From assembly GCA_030433125.1 (NCBI GenBank), contig JAUIKZ010000009.1, positions 1 to 24,710 on the forward strand: DNA of 24,710 bases, read 5' to 3'. Below, piece by piece: positions 24,149 through 24,710 of this stretch; positions within the stretch are counted from its first letter, which is position 1, and every line of letters starts with the position of its first letter. The notes below the pieces were generated by a model. That model was not told the origin of the DNA. It worked only from the letters and a program-made list of their open reading frames with translations, and searched no databases. The translations under genes were made by a program, and so were the position numbers. The DNA comes from Alphaproteobacteria bacterium (GTDB lineage: Bacteria > Pseudomonadota > Alphaproteobacteria > UBA6184).

Positions 24149-24710
24149 ATGACATTAAATGAGCTGTTAGAGCGTTTAGAAGGCTATTTTGAGGAAGAGG
24201 CTTATGCCCTTCATCTAAGCGACGTACAGCCCCCCAAATCGTGGAATGTGACGGGCATCACCTCTGATTCGAGGCTCTCTAGAGCAGGGAACGTATTTGG
24301 GTTGTTTGTAAACGACGTTGAAACGGCCCTCGCTTATATGACGCAGGCTATTGAGAACAAGGTTTGTCTTATTATCGTGTCACAAAGCATTTACTATGAA
24401 ATTAAGAAAACGGATTTGTGGGGTAAATGCAACTGGTTGATACACGCCCGCCCACGCCAAGTGTATGCAAAAATTGTATCTAAATACTATGGCTCCCTCC
24501 CCCAAAGCAGTGTGGCTGTTACGGGCACGAGCGGGAAGACAACCGTAAACTATTTTGTTAAGCAGTTGTGGGACCATTTAAAAATTCCATCCGCCAGCAT
24601 AGGCACACTAGGCGTTTTAGGCCCACAGAAAAATACATTCATCCAAACCACTAATAGTCTCACCACGCCTGACCCGGTGGAGATCCATGAACTGCTCGTG
24701 AAATTGAAAA
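24149..24710 (+). CDS. murE: UDP-N-acetylmuramyl-tripeptide synthetase MurE (partial, runs off the window)
   Basis: The first 187 codons of a Mur ligase are open to the right edge. The N-terminal domain contains ITSDSR, the segment that binds the uridine nucleotide in MurE. The ATP-binding loop AVTGTSGKTT lies at about residues 123-132, followed by SIGTLG and NSLTTPDPVEIHELL. The last is the MurE-type substrate loop, which separates it from MurF, MurC and MurD. MurE adds the third amino acid, usually meso-diaminopimelate in Gram-negatives; the specificity motif is beyond the window. AGGA lies about 9 bases before ATG 24149. Confidence 0.93.
   Translation, partial: MTLNELLERLEGYFEEEAYALHLSDVQPPKSWNVTGITSDSRLSRAGNVFGLFVNDVETALAYMTQAIENKVCLIIVSQSIYYEIKKTDLWGKCNWLIHARPRQVYAKIVSKYYGSLPQSSVAVTGTSGKTTVNYFVKQLWDHLKIPSASIGTLGVLGPQKNTFIQTTNSLTTPDPVEIHELLVKLK

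Overview
The window looks like chromosomal DNA of an alphaproteobacterium, possibly a host-associated one of the Rickettsiales/Holosporales type. The reasons are an isc cluster with two tandem cysteine desulfurases (NifS-like then IscS), an HscB with an N-terminal four-cysteine knuckle, a compact NrdA of about 600 residues without an ATP-cone, and an RsmH/MraZ style typical of alphaproteobacteria. The lineage is my inference from gene content. I saw no mobile element, integrase or CRISPR array.

Layout. (1) 1-2086: the 3' end of addA, a 506-residue predicted secreted protein of unknown function on the minus strand, and tRNA-Asp(GUC) divergent from it. (2) 2320-9258: lgt, a compact structured element, then an iron-sulfur operon iscR-nifS-iscS-iscU-iscA-hscB-hscA. 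This operon starts at a good sigma70-type promoter overlapped by a 25-bp IscR-type dyad and ends at a hairpin terminator. No ferredoxin gene follows hscA. (3) 9278-16116, minus strand: nrdA-nrdB (class Ia ribonucleotide reductase), xseA, and cydA-cydB (short-Q-loop bd/CIO-type quinol oxidase). (4) 16144-20516: an intergenic stretch with a dyad and a possible 49-residue secreted peptide, then dabB-dabA on the minus strand, and an 84-residue predicted secreted cationic protein. DabAB is an energy-coupled inorganic carbon uptake system. (5) 20743-24710: start of the division/cell-wall (dcw) cluster mraZ-rsmH-ftsL-ftsI-murE, with four 10-bp-spaced CCAT repeats over the mraZ promoter that look like MraZ operators.

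How it fits together: the isc operon supplies Fe-S clusters. CydAB and the O2-dependent class Ia ribonucleotide reductase fit life with oxygen, perhaps at variable tension. DabAB probably supplies bicarbonate for anaplerotic and biosynthetic carboxylations. The dcw genes overlap by 4 bp at each junction from mraZ to ftsI, so they are probably translationally coupled.

The most interesting items are the DabAB pair in this setting, the 92-nt element at 3141-3232 that folds almost completely into a four-way junction, the IscR and MraZ control regions that decide gene starts, and two or three small or unknown secreted proteins.
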